Below, piece after piece: positions 7,801 through 15,729 of a stretch of DNA of 27,118 nt. The notes under the pieces are model-generated. The model made no database searches. It had not been told where the DNA came from and saw only the letters and a program-made list of their open reading frames with translations. The stretch is from contig DVMC01000084.1 of the NCBI GenBank assembly GCA_018715165.1, positions 1 to 27,118 on the forward strand, in the 5' to 3' direction. Position numbers and translations under genes: made by a program. Numbering within the stretch: position 1 is the stretch's first letter; each line of letters begins with the position of its first letter. Origin of the DNA: Limiplasma pullistercoris (GTDB lineage Bacteria; Bacillota; Clostridia; Christensenellales; Aristaeellaceae).

Positions 7801-9060
7801 TCACAGCCGTCGGCATTCCAGATAGTACCGCTTTTCGTTGGCGGAGCCCAGAGAGAAGGTCTTGCGGGGCAGCGCGCCCTCCGTGCGAATGGTGTCAAAC
7901 AGCCGGTCCCTTTCGGGCGTGGGCAGCAGGAAGCCAACGGCGCCCTCGCCTGCCACCAGCGTGCGAACGGTATCCTCACCGTGGATGTAGTCCAGCCGTG
8001 CCTGGGGATGGGAGAGCAGCCACCCATCCAGGAACGCCTGCAGCGTGCCCACGGCCAGCTTATAGGGCGAGCCCTCGATACCGAGGGTCACCTCCTTGCC
8101 CTCATAGACGACGGTGATTTCCTGTGCCTGGGGCCCCGCGGCGATGCCAGCGCCCTTCGCGGCGGCAAAGGCGGCGATTTCGTCGAGCAGATCGTCGCCG
8201 TCGCAGCCGAACAGCACCCGATGGATGGGTTCCATGCGCAGCGCGTCGTCATGGATGTTCTCCAGCTCCACCATGGCAAAGCGCGCGGGATGCACGACCG
8301 TTTCCTGGGGCGTCAGGCCGCGCTTGATCTCCTCCCAGCAGGCCTTGGCAGCGGCCAGGCTGTGATTGCCGTCGCCCACGGCAAAGAGCAGCGGGTCCTC
8401 CGGAGAAAGACGCGCGCGCAGACGGTCCAGGGCGTCGTACACGGAAGCGATGTCGGCCGGGTCGGTCACGGCGTAGCCGGTCACGTGCCCGCCGCCCATC
8501 ATCAGGGGAAAGTCATAGAGGCAGTCCAGCTCGCCGTGCTTCTGGAACAGAGGCTCAATCACGCTGTGCATGGGATCGTCCATCAGCATCAGCACATGGC
8601 TGGTTTCCAGCGCCGCGCCGCGGCGCACCACCATCCGGGGCGGGACGCGCTCCGCGATGGTTTCCTCCGAGGCGCGCACAAGCGCCTTGCTGCCCTTGGC
8701 GGGGTCATAGCATTCCAGATCCAGCAGCGCCACCAGCCCCACGCGCGCACCGCTGGAGGTGTTGCGTTCGACCAGGATGAAGCCGTTGGACACGGCGGGA
8801 ACCACCACGCCACGCTCCAGGTCGTCGAGCATGGCCTGATGAATGCGCCCGATGCGCTGTGGGGCTTCGTTCAGGTAGCATTCGGGCAGAATCAGGTCCA
8901 GCGTGGAGGGATGGACGCCGACGAACCGCCGCACATCCTCCCAGTATTTGGGCTGGGAGGTGAATTGGTCGCAGGCCACACAAGCCCATTCCGTCAGGCC
9001 AGAGCGGTCGGCGGGCAGAAGCAGCTCTCCGGGATAGATCACCACATTGGAATCCGGCAT
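7801..9060 (-). CDS. DUF1015 family protein
   Basis: This 419-residue protein has no signal peptide and no membrane span, so it is presumably cytoplasmic. It matches the DUF1015 family in length, in the early segment ending FTSQPKYWED, and in the conserved DGNHSLAAA motif (230-238), which corresponds to the DG(N/H)H motif of that family. The family is widespread in Clostridia and some archaea. I know of no secure biochemical role and assign none. ATG 9060 follows a clear GGAGG site (minus strand of 9067-9073). The gene is 46 bases downstream of the sortase-like membrane protein and has no promoter that I can see, so it is probably transcribed with it. A strong terminator follows. Confidence 0.8.
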   Translation of the reverse strand: MPDSNVVIYPGELLLPADRSGLTEWACVACDQFTSQPKYWEDVRRFVGVHPSTLDLILPECYLNEAPQRIGRIHQAMLDDLERGVVVPAVSNGFILVERNTSSGARVGLVALLDLECYDPAKGSKALVRASEETIAERVPPRMVVRRGAALETSHVLMLMDDPMHSVIEPLFQKHGELDCLYDFPLMMGGGHVTGYAVTDPADIASVYDALDRLRARLSPEDPLLFAVGDGNHSLAAAKACWEEIKRGLTPQETVVHPARFAMVELENIHDDALRMEPIHRVLFGCDGDDLLDEIAAFAAAKGAGIAAGPQAQEITVVYEGKEVTLGIEGSPYKLAVGTLQAFLDGWLLSHPQARLDYIHGEDTVRTLVAGEGAVGFLLPTPERDRLFDTIRTEGALPRKTFSLGSANEKRYYLECRRL

Positions 9061-9106
9061 ATCAATACCTCCTTGATCAGTCGGGGGATAGCGCGTGGAA
9101 ACGGCA

Positions 9107-11137
9107 TCAGCGCATCTGGCGGAACAGAAGCACCAGACTTTCGGTACCGCTGCCCAGGGTAGCGAGCGTCAGCAGCCTGTCCGAGGCGGCCACATCCACG
9201 TTGAAGGAATACAGGCTGTGCTGGCGCGCCGTCTCAATATAGGACAGCATGTCCGCATCGGTGACGAAGCTGGGATATCCGGCATAGTTGAAATAGTCGG
9301 GGCTGGAAGGATTGCTGCTGGCCACAATAACCGCGAAGAGCACGTAATCCGCCTCTTCGTACAGGGTGGTCAGGTGTGCGGTGGTGGCGGAAGCCACAAA
9401 GTCGCGTCCGGCGGTGGCATACTGCCACAGGGGGGCAAACGTCTTTCCCTCAATGGCGCCCTGCCCGCGCAGGAGCAGATTTTCAGGTGGAGAACGGAAT
9501 GAACAGCCTTCATCCACAAATACCGCTCCGGCGTCGGAGGAGCTGCCCCGATAGTTATGGGTCAGGTAATAGGTGTTGTTGCGCTGCACCACCACCTCTT
9601 CCAACACGCCCGGAATGGTCAGTTTCCCTACGACATCGCCATTCTCCTCAATGAGCGGGAGCAGGCTTTCCATTACGTTTTTCAGCGGATTGTCGGGATA
9701 TTCGGTCAGGCGGGTGCGCGGGCTGGGGGTGTCCGTAGGATCGGGAACCTCCTGCACATTGCTGGTATCGCGCTTGCTCAGACTTTGAATGGCATTTTCA
9801 CGGATGGGGATGACGGGCGTGGGCGAGGGGGTCTGGACCGCCTGCGTGGGAACAGGGCTGGGGGAGGGCGCATAGGTCTGCCCGGCGGGCAGCAGGTCCA
9901 CGCGGGCCGCGCCGCTTTGCAGCTCCATGCCGGTGCGCTCCAGAAAATCCTCCCGCACGTCCTCCATCTCCCGCTCGTTGCGGGCCAGGTCGGTGAGGAT
10001 GCGGCTCCCCTGCACGAGACAAAAGACCAGCATCATAAACGCTGCGATCAGCGCGGCCACGCGCGCGGGACGCACCGGTGGGCGCTGGGGACGATCCGTC
10101 TCGGACGAAGGCGCGGGAGGCGCCGGATCACGGGGCGGCGGCTTGCCCGGCCGGTTTGCCGGGGGAACGCGGGAGGCCTCTTCTTGCGGCGCGGCATGCG
10201 CATGCACAGCGGGAGAGAAAGGATCTCGCAGCTCAGGAGCAGGGATATCGGGTGGCTCGCTTCGCACGGACGGCTCGTCCGCAGCATCGCGAAAAAAGGC
10301 GTCCGCTTCGTCCGTGGGCTGTTGCTGGGATTCCTCCGAAAAGGAAGCAGGGTCATCCGCAGGAGCAGGCCGGTAGGGCGCGCCGGGCTGAAACGGCGGA
10401 GCATAGGGCGCGCCGGGGTTGCCTCCTGCGGGAAACAGCGGGGTTTCCTGCGAAAAAGAAGCATCCTGGGCAGACGGCTGGAAGGAAAAGCCCGACGGCA
10501 TCTCCGGCAGAGGCGGCAGCGTGTCCGCAAGGGGAGGGGCGGCTTCGCCTTCTGCCGCTGCGTCGGGGACGGAGGTTTCCTCCACCTGATGACGCGCCAT
10601 CCGGCTGCGGCGGGAGCGGTGGGACGCATGCTGCTGGACGGGTGGCGCAGCGGACTGTACCGCCGGTTCCGCGGCGATCTCGTCCGGGAAAAGAGGGGGC
10701 TGAAAATCTGTGGCGCTGTACACGTCCACTCTGGCTTCCTGCGGCGGTTCGGCATGCGCCGCGTCGCGACCCAGGACGGGCCGCCTTTTGAGATAGGGCG
10801 GAATATCGGAGTGGGACGGCGCGCTTTCGCCGGAGGAAACGGGCCTGGTTGGCGACGGGTACGCATAGGGAGGAAAGGCCGAGGAAAAAGAGGACGCGCC
10901 CTGCCCGGACGGAACCTCCCCGCTTTCCTGAGGTGCGGGGTTGGAGGCCAGCGGCTTGGGCGGGCTCATCCAGGGAGCCGCACCGTATAGCTGACCGGGC
11001 TGGAGCGGCTGCATGGCATGGAAGGCGCCTGTGTGCTTGGAAGGGGCTTTCAGCCGGGAGGCATAGTCAATGGGCGCAAAGGGATTGGACGCCTCTGCAG
11101 ACGCACTTGCGGCGTTGCGATCTGGAACCTCGCTCAT
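9107..11137 (-). CDS. Proline-rich membrane protein with a catalytically dead sortase-B-like domain
   Basis: This 676-residue protein has four regions. Residues 1-355 are rich in Pro, Ala and Ser, with repeated GAPY-like pieces, and look disordered and cytoplasmic. Residues 358-377 are the only membrane span. A charged helix (380-405) and a second Pro/Thr/Ser linker (420-480) follow. Residues about 493-676 match the course of a class B sortase: LTIPGVLEEVVVQ, YYLTHNYRG, DAGAVFVDEG, NLLLRGQG, then DRLLTLATL and ESLVLLFR. All three catalytic positions are changed: His of YGHN is Gln559, Cys of TLSTC is Leu661, and the late Arg is Ser667. It should keep a sortase fold but cannot cleave a sorting signal by the known mechanism. 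It may bind or scaffold surface proteins, or sense them across the membrane. The ribosome site GGGAGGGG supports ATG 11137. The reading frame is intact, which argues against decay. Confidence 0.8.
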   Translation of the reverse strand: MSEVPDRNAASASAEASNPFAPIDYASRLKAPSKHTGAFHAMQPLQPGQLYGAAPWMSPPKPLASNPAPQESGEVPSGQGASSFSSAFPPYAYPSPTRPVSSGESAPSHSDIPPYLKRRPVLGRDAAHAEPPQEARVDVYSATDFQPPLFPDEIAAEPAVQSAAPPVQQHASHRSRRSRMARHQVEETSVPDAAAEGEAAPPLADTLPPLPEMPSGFSFQPSAQDASFSQETPLFPAGGNPGAPYAPPFQPGAPYRPAPADDPASFSEESQQQPTDEADAFFRDAADEPSVRSEPPDIPAPELRDPFSPAVHAHAAPQEEASRVPPANRPGKPPPRDPAPPAPSSETDRPQRPPVRPARVAALIAAFMMLVFCLVQGSRILTDLARNEREMEDVREDFLERTGMELQSGAARVDLLPAGQTYAPSPSPVPTQAVQTPSPTPVIPIRENAIQSLSKRDTSNVQEVPDPTDTPSPRTRLTEYPDNPLKNVMESLLPLIEENGDVVGKLTIPGVLEEVVVQRNNTYYLTHNYRGSSSDAGAVFVDEGCSFRSPPENLLLRGQGAIEGKTFAPLWQYATAGRDFVASATTAHLTTLYEEADYVLFAVIVASSNPSSPDYFNYAGYPSFVTDADMLSYIETARQHSLYSFNVDVAASDRLLTLATLGSGTESLVLLFRQMR

Positions 11138-11175
11138 CGCTACCCCTCCCTTCAGCGTAGATTCATTCAGTATCC

Positions 11176-11204
11176 ATCATACCGTTTTCCTGCCGCGATG
11201 TCAA
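11176..11204 (-). promoter_or_regulatory. Strong sigma-A-like promoter for the sortase-like gene
   Basis: On the minus strand a perfect TTGACA (11199-11204) is followed, after 17 bases, by TATGAT (11176-11181). The start codon lies 38 bases further on. This is the best consensus promoter in the window. Confidence 0.8.
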
Positions 11205-11296
11205 ACCTATCCTTAACGGTGACGGACAAGGGATTGCGCGCGGATAAGGGAATGACGTTATATGGTTTCGAATATGGAAGTATATAAAAAACGATA

Positions 11297-11325
11297 TTGA
11301 CCAAAGTTTAACAATATGGTATGAC
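11297..11325 (+). promoter_or_regulatory. Promoter for the FMN/FAD reductase gene
   Basis: TTGACC (11297-11302), a 17-base spacer, then TATGAC (11320-11325). It drives the opposite direction to the promoter at 11176-11204, about 93 bases away. The AT-rich stretch between them may hold shared regulatory sites. The leader to ATG 11381 is about 50 bases. Confidence 0.6.
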
Positions 11326-11380
11326 TGAACCAGTTCGTTTCACTTAGACAAGGACATAACAAATAAGGGGGTATGGAAAA

Positions 11381-13252
11381 ATGAAACGAATTCTGGCTAT
11401 TTTCCTCTGTTTGACGCTGATGCTGGCCGCGCCTGCAATGGCGGAAGGCATGAAAGCAGGCACCTATACCGAGACCGTTAAGGGCATGTTTGATGGCCTG
11501 GTGGTGGAGGTGACCCTCACCGACAGCGCGATCGAGAGCGTTGTGATCAAGGAGCACAATGAAACCTCACCCGGCTATCCGGCGCTGGAAAAACTTCCCG
11601 GCATGATCGTGGAAGCCCAGAGCATCGCGGTGGACGGCATCAGCGGTGCGACCATGACCTCCAATGGCGTGAAGGCCGCGGTGGAGGCTGCGCTCACCGA
11701 AGCCGGAGCAGATCTGGCTGCCTTCTCCAAGGTACCGGAGGCCGAAGAGGACCTTGCGCCGGATTACTATCCTGTGATGGGCTCCTTTGAAGTGCCCGAA
11801 ACCTGGGACGAGAGCTACGACGTTGTCGTGGTCGGCGGCGGCTTTGCGGGCCTGGCGGCGGCCTACAGTGCCGTGGAGTCCGGGTCCAGCACCGTGCTGG
11901 TGGAAAAGCTCTCCACCACCGGTGGCAACAGCGCTATCAACGGCGGCCAGTATGCGGCCTATACCTCTAAGGTTGCGGCAGAGCTACAGGAGAAGTTCGA
12001 TCTGGAACCTGACACCGCCGAAAAGCACATTGAGGACACCATCAAGGGCGGCGACAACATGAGCGTGCCCGAACTGGTGACCGAGATGGTTTACGGCTCG
12101 CCCTACTACCTCAACCTGCTGCTGGACAACGGCCTTGTCATCCGCGACACCCTGGCCCGTCCCGGCGGACACTACGGCTACCGCACCTATGTGACCGAAA
12201 ACCAGGTGGGTTCTGATATCACCGATCTCCAGCTCAAGATGCTGAAGAATACCGACGCCGTTATCGAGCTGGAAACCAAGATGGTCGAGATCTACCGTAC
12301 CCGCGACGAGGCCAACCGTGTGGTGGGCATCCGCGTGGCTACAAAGGACGGCTATAAGACCATCGAGGCCAGGAAGGGCGTCATTCTGGCCACGGGCGGC
12401 TTTTCCTCCAATGTGGACATGCGCCAGACCCAGGTGCCGTACCTGACCGCCGACCTGCCCACCACCAATATCAAGGCTGCCTCCACCGGCGAGGGCATCT
12501 ACCTCGCGCAGGCTATCGGCGCCAACACCACCCAGATGAGCAACATCCAGCGCTATCCCTGGGCAGATCCCAACACCGGCGTGCTGGACAGCTATGCCGT
12601 GTGGCCCTTCACCGGCCCCTCCTACGGCATCATCTATGTGGATTATAACGGCAACCGCTATGTCAACGAGGGCGACCGCCGCGACGTATGTGCCAACGCG
12701 GCCGTCAACAGCGGCTTTATCTCCACCTATGCCCTCTTCACCGAGCCGGTGGTCAGCGCGTTTGTCAAGCCCGAAGAGCTGGAGGCCGGCGTACAGAGCG
12801 GCCGCGTGCTCAAGGGCGAAACGCTGGAGGAGCTGGCCGAGAAGATCAACGCCTTTGCGGTCAAGGGCGAATACCCCGGTGTGACGGCGGAAAACCTCAA
12901 GACCACCATCGACAAGCATAACGGCTACATCGATAGCGGCTCCGATCCTGATTTCGGCAAGGTGATGGCTTCCACCATGGTCAAGATGGAGGAAGGCCCG
13001 TACTACGCCATTCCGCAGTATCCGTCCGTGCACCACACCATGGGCGGCCTGGTAATCGACGGCAACACCAGCGTCAAGGACATTTACGGCCAGGTCATCC
13101 CCGGCCTGTTCGCGGCGGGCGAGGTTACCGGCGGCGTGCATGGCACCAATCGTCTGGGCTCCAATGCTGACGCTGACGCGTGCGCCTTCGGCTACATCTC
13201 CGGTTACTTCGTTTCTACCGGCGAACTGCCCGATTTCATTCCCGAACTGTAA
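11381..13252 (+). CDS. Exported FMN/FAD-dependent reductase, fumarate/urocanate reductase family
   Basis: This 623-residue exported flavoenzyme has a signal peptide at residues 1-21 (cleavage after AMA). An FMN-binding domain at about 25-105 contains D-G-I-S-G-A-T (85-91), the motif to which ApbE attaches FMN covalently on Thr91. A flavocytochrome-c/fumarate-reductase FAD domain runs from about 136 to the end, with VVVGGGFAGLAAA (139-151), HHTMGG (541-546) and GTNRLGSNA (579-587). Against soluble fumarate reductase, the catalytic Arg (Arg424 in NEGDRRD), the His in HHTMGG and the substrate Arg (Arg581) are kept. The His of the usual IQAHP segment is Tyr382 (IQRYP). As I recall, urocanate reductases carry Tyr there. 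I infer an extracellular terminal reductase for urocanate or a related enoate. The electron donor is not encoded nearby. AAGGGGG lies 9 bases before the ATG. Confidence 0.85.
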   Translation: MKRILAIFLCLTLMLAAPAMAEGMKAGTYTETVKGMFDGLVVEVTLTDSAIESVVIKEHNETSPGYPALEKLPGMIVEAQSIAVDGISGATMTSNGVKAAVEAALTEAGADLAAFSKVPEAEEDLAPDYYPVMGSFEVPETWDESYDVVVVGGGFAGLAAAYSAVESGSSTVLVEKLSTTGGNSAINGGQYAAYTSKVAAELQEKFDLEPDTAEKHIEDTIKGGDNMSVPELVTEMVYGSPYYLNLLLDNGLVIRDTLARPGGHYGYRTYVTENQVGSDITDLQLKMLKNTDAVIELETKMVEIYRTRDEANRVVGIRVATKDGYKTIEARKGVILATGGFSSNVDMRQTQVPYLTADLPTTNIKAASTGEGIYLAQAIGANTTQMSNIQRYPWADPNTGVLDSYAVWPFTGPSYGIIYVDYNGNRYVNEGDRRDVCANAAVNSGFISTYALFTEPVVSAFVKPEELEAGVQSGRVLKGETLEELAEKINAFAVKGEYPGVTAENLKTTIDKHNGYIDSGSDPDFGKVMASTMVKMEEGPYYAIPQYPSVHHTMGGLVIDGNTSVKDIYGQVIPGLFAAGEVTGGVHGTNRLGSNADADACAFGYISGYFVSTGELPDFIPEL

Positions 13253-13280
13253 GCGGCTCTCACCGCATGAAAGCTGCGGG

Positions 13281-13335
13281 GGCGCTGCCTCCGGCCCGTT
13301 TCATCGGGCCGGGGAGCGGCGCTCCTGCAATTTTT
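13281..13335 (+). terminator. Terminator after the flavoprotein gene
   Basis: An 8-bp GC core (CCGGCCCG 13291-13298 with CGGGCCGG 13305-13312) is extended by GCGC pairs (13282-13285 with 13319-13322) across an internal mismatch. It is followed after a few bases by TTTTT (13331-13335). Confidence 0.65.
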
Positions 13336-13365
13336 GCGTCGCCTCTACCCAAGCGGGACAAACTT

Positions 13366-13374
13366 TGGTATAAT
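13366..13374 (+). promoter_or_regulatory. Extended -10 promoter of the aldolase gene
   Basis: TGGTATAAT is a perfect extended -10 (TGN plus TATAAT, 13369-13374). No good -35 is seen at the usual distance, which is tolerated with an extended -10. It lies 35 bases before ATG 13409. Confidence 0.65.
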
Positions 13375-13408
13375 ATAGGCACTACCAAGTAGTAAGGAGG
13401 AGATACCC

Positions 13409-14338
13409 ATGGCCATGGTCAACACCAGGGAAATGTTCAAAAAGGCTTACGAGGGCGGTTACGCCATCGGCGCCTTCAACGTCAACAACATGGAAATCAT
13501 CCAGGGCATCACCGAGGGCGCGAAGATGGAAAACGCTCCCCTCATTTTGCAGGTGAGCGCGGGCGCGCGCAAGTATGCCAAGCACGTCTACCTCATGAAG
13601 ATGATCGAGGCCGCCATCGCGGATACCGACCTGCCCATCGTGGTGCATCTGGACCACGGCCCCGACTTTGAGACCTGCAAGAGCTGCATCGACGGCGGCT
13701 TCACCAGCGTCATGATCGACGGCAGCCACCTGCCCTTTGAGGAGAACATCGCCCTGACCCGCAAGGTCGTCGAGTACGCGCACGACCGCAACGTGACCGT
13801 CGAGGCCGAGCTGGGCCGCCTGGCCGGCGTGGAGGACGACGTGAAGGTGTCCGCCGAGGATTCCAGCTACACCCGCCCCGAGGAGGTCGAGGAGTTCGCG
13901 ACCCGCACCGGCTGCGACAGCCTGGCCATCGCCATCGGCACCAGCCACGGCGCCTTCAAGTTCAAGGGCGAGCCCAAGCTGCGCTTCGACATTCTGGAGG
14001 AAGTCTCCAAGCGCCTGCCCGGTTTCCCCATCGTGCTGCACGGCGCGAGCAGCGTCATCCCCAGCTATGTGGACATGATCAACCAGTACGGCGGCAATAT
14101 GCCCGGCGCGCAGGGCGTGCCCGAGGAAATGCTGCGCAAGGCTGCCAGCATGGCTGTCTGCAAGATCAACATCGACAGCGACCTGCGCCTGGCCTTCACC
14201 GGCGAGATCCGCAAGCACCTGGCCGAGCATCCCGACCACTTCGACCCCCGTCAGTACCTGACCGACGCGCGCGACGGCATCCGTCAGATGGTGCGTCACA
14301 AGATCGTCAACGTCCTGGGCTGCAACGGCAAGGCGTAA
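13409..14338 (+). CDS. fba: Class II fructose-1,6-bisphosphate aldolase
   Basis: This 309-residue cytoplasmic zinc aldolase cleaves fructose 1,6-bisphosphate to glyceraldehyde 3-phosphate and dihydroxyacetone phosphate in glycolysis and makes it in gluconeogenesis. Visible landmarks are GAFNVNNMEIIQ (21-32), the catalytic and zinc pair HLDHG (Asp82, His83), VEAELGRLAG (131-140), zinc ligand His180 in IGTSHGAFK, zinc ligand His211 in VLHGASS, and the phosphate-binding NIDSDLR (254-260). Length is normal for the family. AAGGAGG at 13394-13400 is 8 bases before ATG 13409. Codon choice is strongly biased to C-ending codons, as expected of a highly expressed gene. It has its own promoter and a strong terminator, so it is monocistronic. 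A tagatose-bisphosphate aldolase of the same class cannot be excluded by motif alone, but a solitary housekeeping context favours FBA. Confidence 0.93.
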   Translation: MAMVNTREMFKKAYEGGYAIGAFNVNNMEIIQGITEGAKMENAPLILQVSAGARKYAKHVYLMKMIEAAIADTDLPIVVHLDHGPDFETCKSCIDGGFTSVMIDGSHLPFEENIALTRKVVEYAHDRNVTVEAELGRLAGVEDDVKVSAEDSSYTRPEEVEEFATRTGCDSLAIAIGTSHGAFKFKGEPKLRFDILEEVSKRLPGFPIVLHGASSVIPSYVDMINQYGGNMPGAQGVPEEMLRKAASMAVCKINIDSDLRLAFTGEIRKHLAEHPDHFDPRQYLTDARDGIRQMVRHKIVNVLGCNGKA

Positions 14339-14360
14339 GTCATCCCACAAAGCCATAAGC

Positions 14361-14396
14361 GCGGCGCGACTGAACCAGTCGCGCCGCAATTTTTTT
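14361..14396 (+). terminator. Strong terminator after the aldolase gene
   Basis: A perfect 12-bp stem, GCGGCGCGACTG (14361-14372) with CAGTCGCGCCGC (14376-14387), has a 3-base loop and is followed by AA and seven T (14390-14396). Confidence 0.93.
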
Positions 14397-14403
14397 CCGC
14401 CAC

Positions 14404-14429
14404 TCAATCAAATACCCCCGCCGCGCGTC
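14404..14429 (+). promoter_or_regulatory. Candidate ECF-type promoter for the sigma factor operon
   Basis: TCAATC (14404-14409), a 16-base spacer and CGTC (14426-14429) resemble the TGAAAC-N16-CGTC pattern known for ECF sigma factors of Bacillus. Two of six -35 bases differ. The position suits the GTG start at 14474, and it follows directly on the aldolase terminator. It may be an autoregulated promoter. Confidence 0.35.
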
Positions 14430-14455
14430 TAATGGGTGAAAGCGCGCTTGACCAG

Positions 14456-14467
14456 AAGGAGGAGGGG
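14456..14467 (+). promoter_or_regulatory. Ribosome binding site that selects GTG 14474
   Basis: AAGGAGGAGGGG ends 6 bases before GTG 14474. The upstream in-frame ATG at 14432 has no ribosome site, and this purine run would lie within its coding region. Confidence 0.75.
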
Positions 14468-14473
14468 AAGCCT

Positions 14474-14941
14474 GTGACAAGGGAGGACTTTGAAGGCCGC
14501 GTCCTGGACGCGCGGGAAAAAATGTACCGCGTGGCCAGGAGCTACCTTCAAGGGGAGCAGGACTGCCTGGACGCGGTGTCCGAGGCGGTGCTCAGGGCGT
14601 GGCAGAAGCGCTCATCCCTTCGCCGGGAGGAATACTTCGACACATGGCTCATGCGCATTCTGATGCGGGAATGTGTCAACATCCAGCGCAGGCAAAAACG
14701 CATGGTGCCCGTGGAGAGCGTGCCGGAGAGCCCTGCCACCGACGGGAATATCGCCGCCTTGCGCGACGCGCTGGACGCCCTGCCCCCAAAGCTGCGGACC
14801 GTGACGGTCCTGCACTACATGGAGGGGTACGACGTTTCGGAGCTTTCCAGGCTGTTGAGTATTCCCAGGGGAACCGTCACCTCCCGGCTGCACATGGCCC
14901 GTGGACGCCTGCGGGAGCTTTTAAAGGAGGATATCGAATGA
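14474..14941 (+). CDS. ECF-type RNA polymerase sigma factor
   Basis: This 155-residue protein has the two-domain layout of an extracytoplasmic-function sigma factor. Region 2 is at about 1-72: a helix with MYRVARSYLQGEQDCLDAVSEAVLRAW, then FDTWLMRILMRECVN. A short linker follows. Region 4 is at about 90-152, with ALPPKLRTVTVLHYMEGYDVSELS and a helix-turn-helix SIPRGTVTSRLHMARGRLRELL. It directs RNA polymerase to a small set of promoters, usually for envelope stress or nutrient signals. I chose GTG 14474 from the strong ribosome site. The longer ATG 14432 reading adds 14 residues not typical of the family. The stop overlaps the ATG of the next gene (ATGA), typical for sigma/anti-sigma pairs. 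A candidate ECF promoter just upstream suggests autoregulation. Confidence 0.9.
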   Translation: MTREDFEGRVLDAREKMYRVARSYLQGEQDCLDAVSEAVLRAWQKRSSLRREEYFDTWLMRILMRECVNIQRRQKRMVPVESVPESPATDGNIAALRDALDALPPKLRTVTVLHYMEGYDVSELSRLLSIPRGTVTSRLHMARGRLRELLKEDIE

Positions 14942-15729
14942 AACAATCCGAGTGGCGGCGCGCATATGAACCGGACCCCGTCCGGTTGGAGGCGCGCGTG
15001 AGGCATACGCTCAAAAATCTTGATGCGGCTCCGGCCGCGCGGCCGCGCATGCTGCGCACGGCGCTGATCGCGGCACTGGTGCTGGCGCTCTTGTGCGGGA
15101 TCGCGCTGGCGGTGTATGAGAGCCGCACGGCCGACCTGGCGGGGTGGTTCGGCGGCGAGGAGAGAAAGGACGAACTGCTTTCGGGCGATATCGCGCCCTC
15201 GGGCGAGAGCAGGCAGCTGGGCGATGTGATCTATACGCTGGACGACGTGATCTACAAGGACGGCACGATCTACGGCAGCGGGGTCATCCGCGCGGCGGAG
15301 GGCGCCAACATCGTGCTAATTGACGAAAATTCGGGTATTTATGAGCCCGCGGGCTATCCCCTGCACTACGGCAAGGACTATACCGTGCCCGACGGCGCGC
15401 CCAGCTACGTGGAGCTGGCGAAGGAGCGGGGGGCCAGGCTCATCCTGGCCAAATGCGTGGCGGACGGCGTGCTCGATGAAAACGGCGAGCCGGATAGCGT
15501 CGGTTACGACCAGATTCCCCAGCCGGATGGTACCATCCGCTTCTACTTTGAGTTCGCGGGCCGCGAGGGCGGCATTGAGCGCGCAGAGAGCTATGACGTA
15601 ATCCTCTCCATCGCCAACTGGGAGGTTACGCCCGAGGGCGAATGGCTGCGCGAGGACCCCGACAACACCTGGCTCAAGGACGAATGGGTCGTGACGGTCA
15701 CGCCCGATAGGAAAGGAGAGGCCCAATGA
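14938..15729 (+). CDS. Probable membrane anti-sigma factor
   Basis: This 263-residue protein has one membrane span (about 39-60). Its basic amino-terminal tail of 38 residues would face the cytoplasm, and about 200 residues would lie outside. This topology and the 4-base overlap with the sigma gene fit an anti-sigma factor that holds the sigma at the membrane until an outside signal arrives. I see no zinc-binding HxxxCxxC motif, so it is not a classic ZAS-type anti-sigma; it resembles the single-span anti-sigma proteins common in Clostridia. The outer part has a repeated beta-like pattern (LGDVIYTLDDVIYKDGTIYGSG) and several acidic stretches. AAAGGAGG lies 7 bases before ATG 14938. A longer in-frame reading opens upstream inside the sigma gene but is an artefact. 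Its last bases overlap the next gene (ATGA at 15726-15729). The function is inferred mainly from context. Confidence 0.75.
   Translation: MKQSEWRRAYEPDPVRLEARVRHTLKNLDAAPAARPRMLRTALIAALVLALLCGIALAVYESRTADLAGWFGGEERKDELLSGDIAPSGESRQLGDVIYTLDDVIYKDGTIYGSGVIRAAEGANIVLIDENSGIYEPAGYPLHYGKDYTVPDGAPSYVELAKERGARLILAKCVADGVLDENGEPDSVGYDQIPQPDGTIRFYFEFAGREGGIERAESYDVILSIANWEVTPEGEWLREDPDNTWLKDEWVVTVTPDRKGEAQ

Noticed and set aside
9557..10990. Long plus-strand frame opposite the pseudosortase
   Set aside because: Gly/Arg-rich shadow of a Pro/Ala-rich gene on the minus strand; no recognisable domain or start.
11228..11251. Direct repeat AAGGGA 18 bases apart in the divergent promoter region
   Set aside because: Six bases only; too short to claim an operator.
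11322..14380. Shared GACTGAACCAGT in the flavoprotein promoter (about 11323-11334) and in the aldolase terminator loop (about 14369-14380)
   Set aside because: A 12-base match with an internal ACTG/CAGT symmetry; the second copy is fully explained by the terminator. Probably chance.
14599..14937. N-terminal extension of the anti-sigma gene inside the sigma gene
   Set aside because: Out-of-frame shadow of the sigma gene; ATG 14938 has AAAGGAGG at the right distance.
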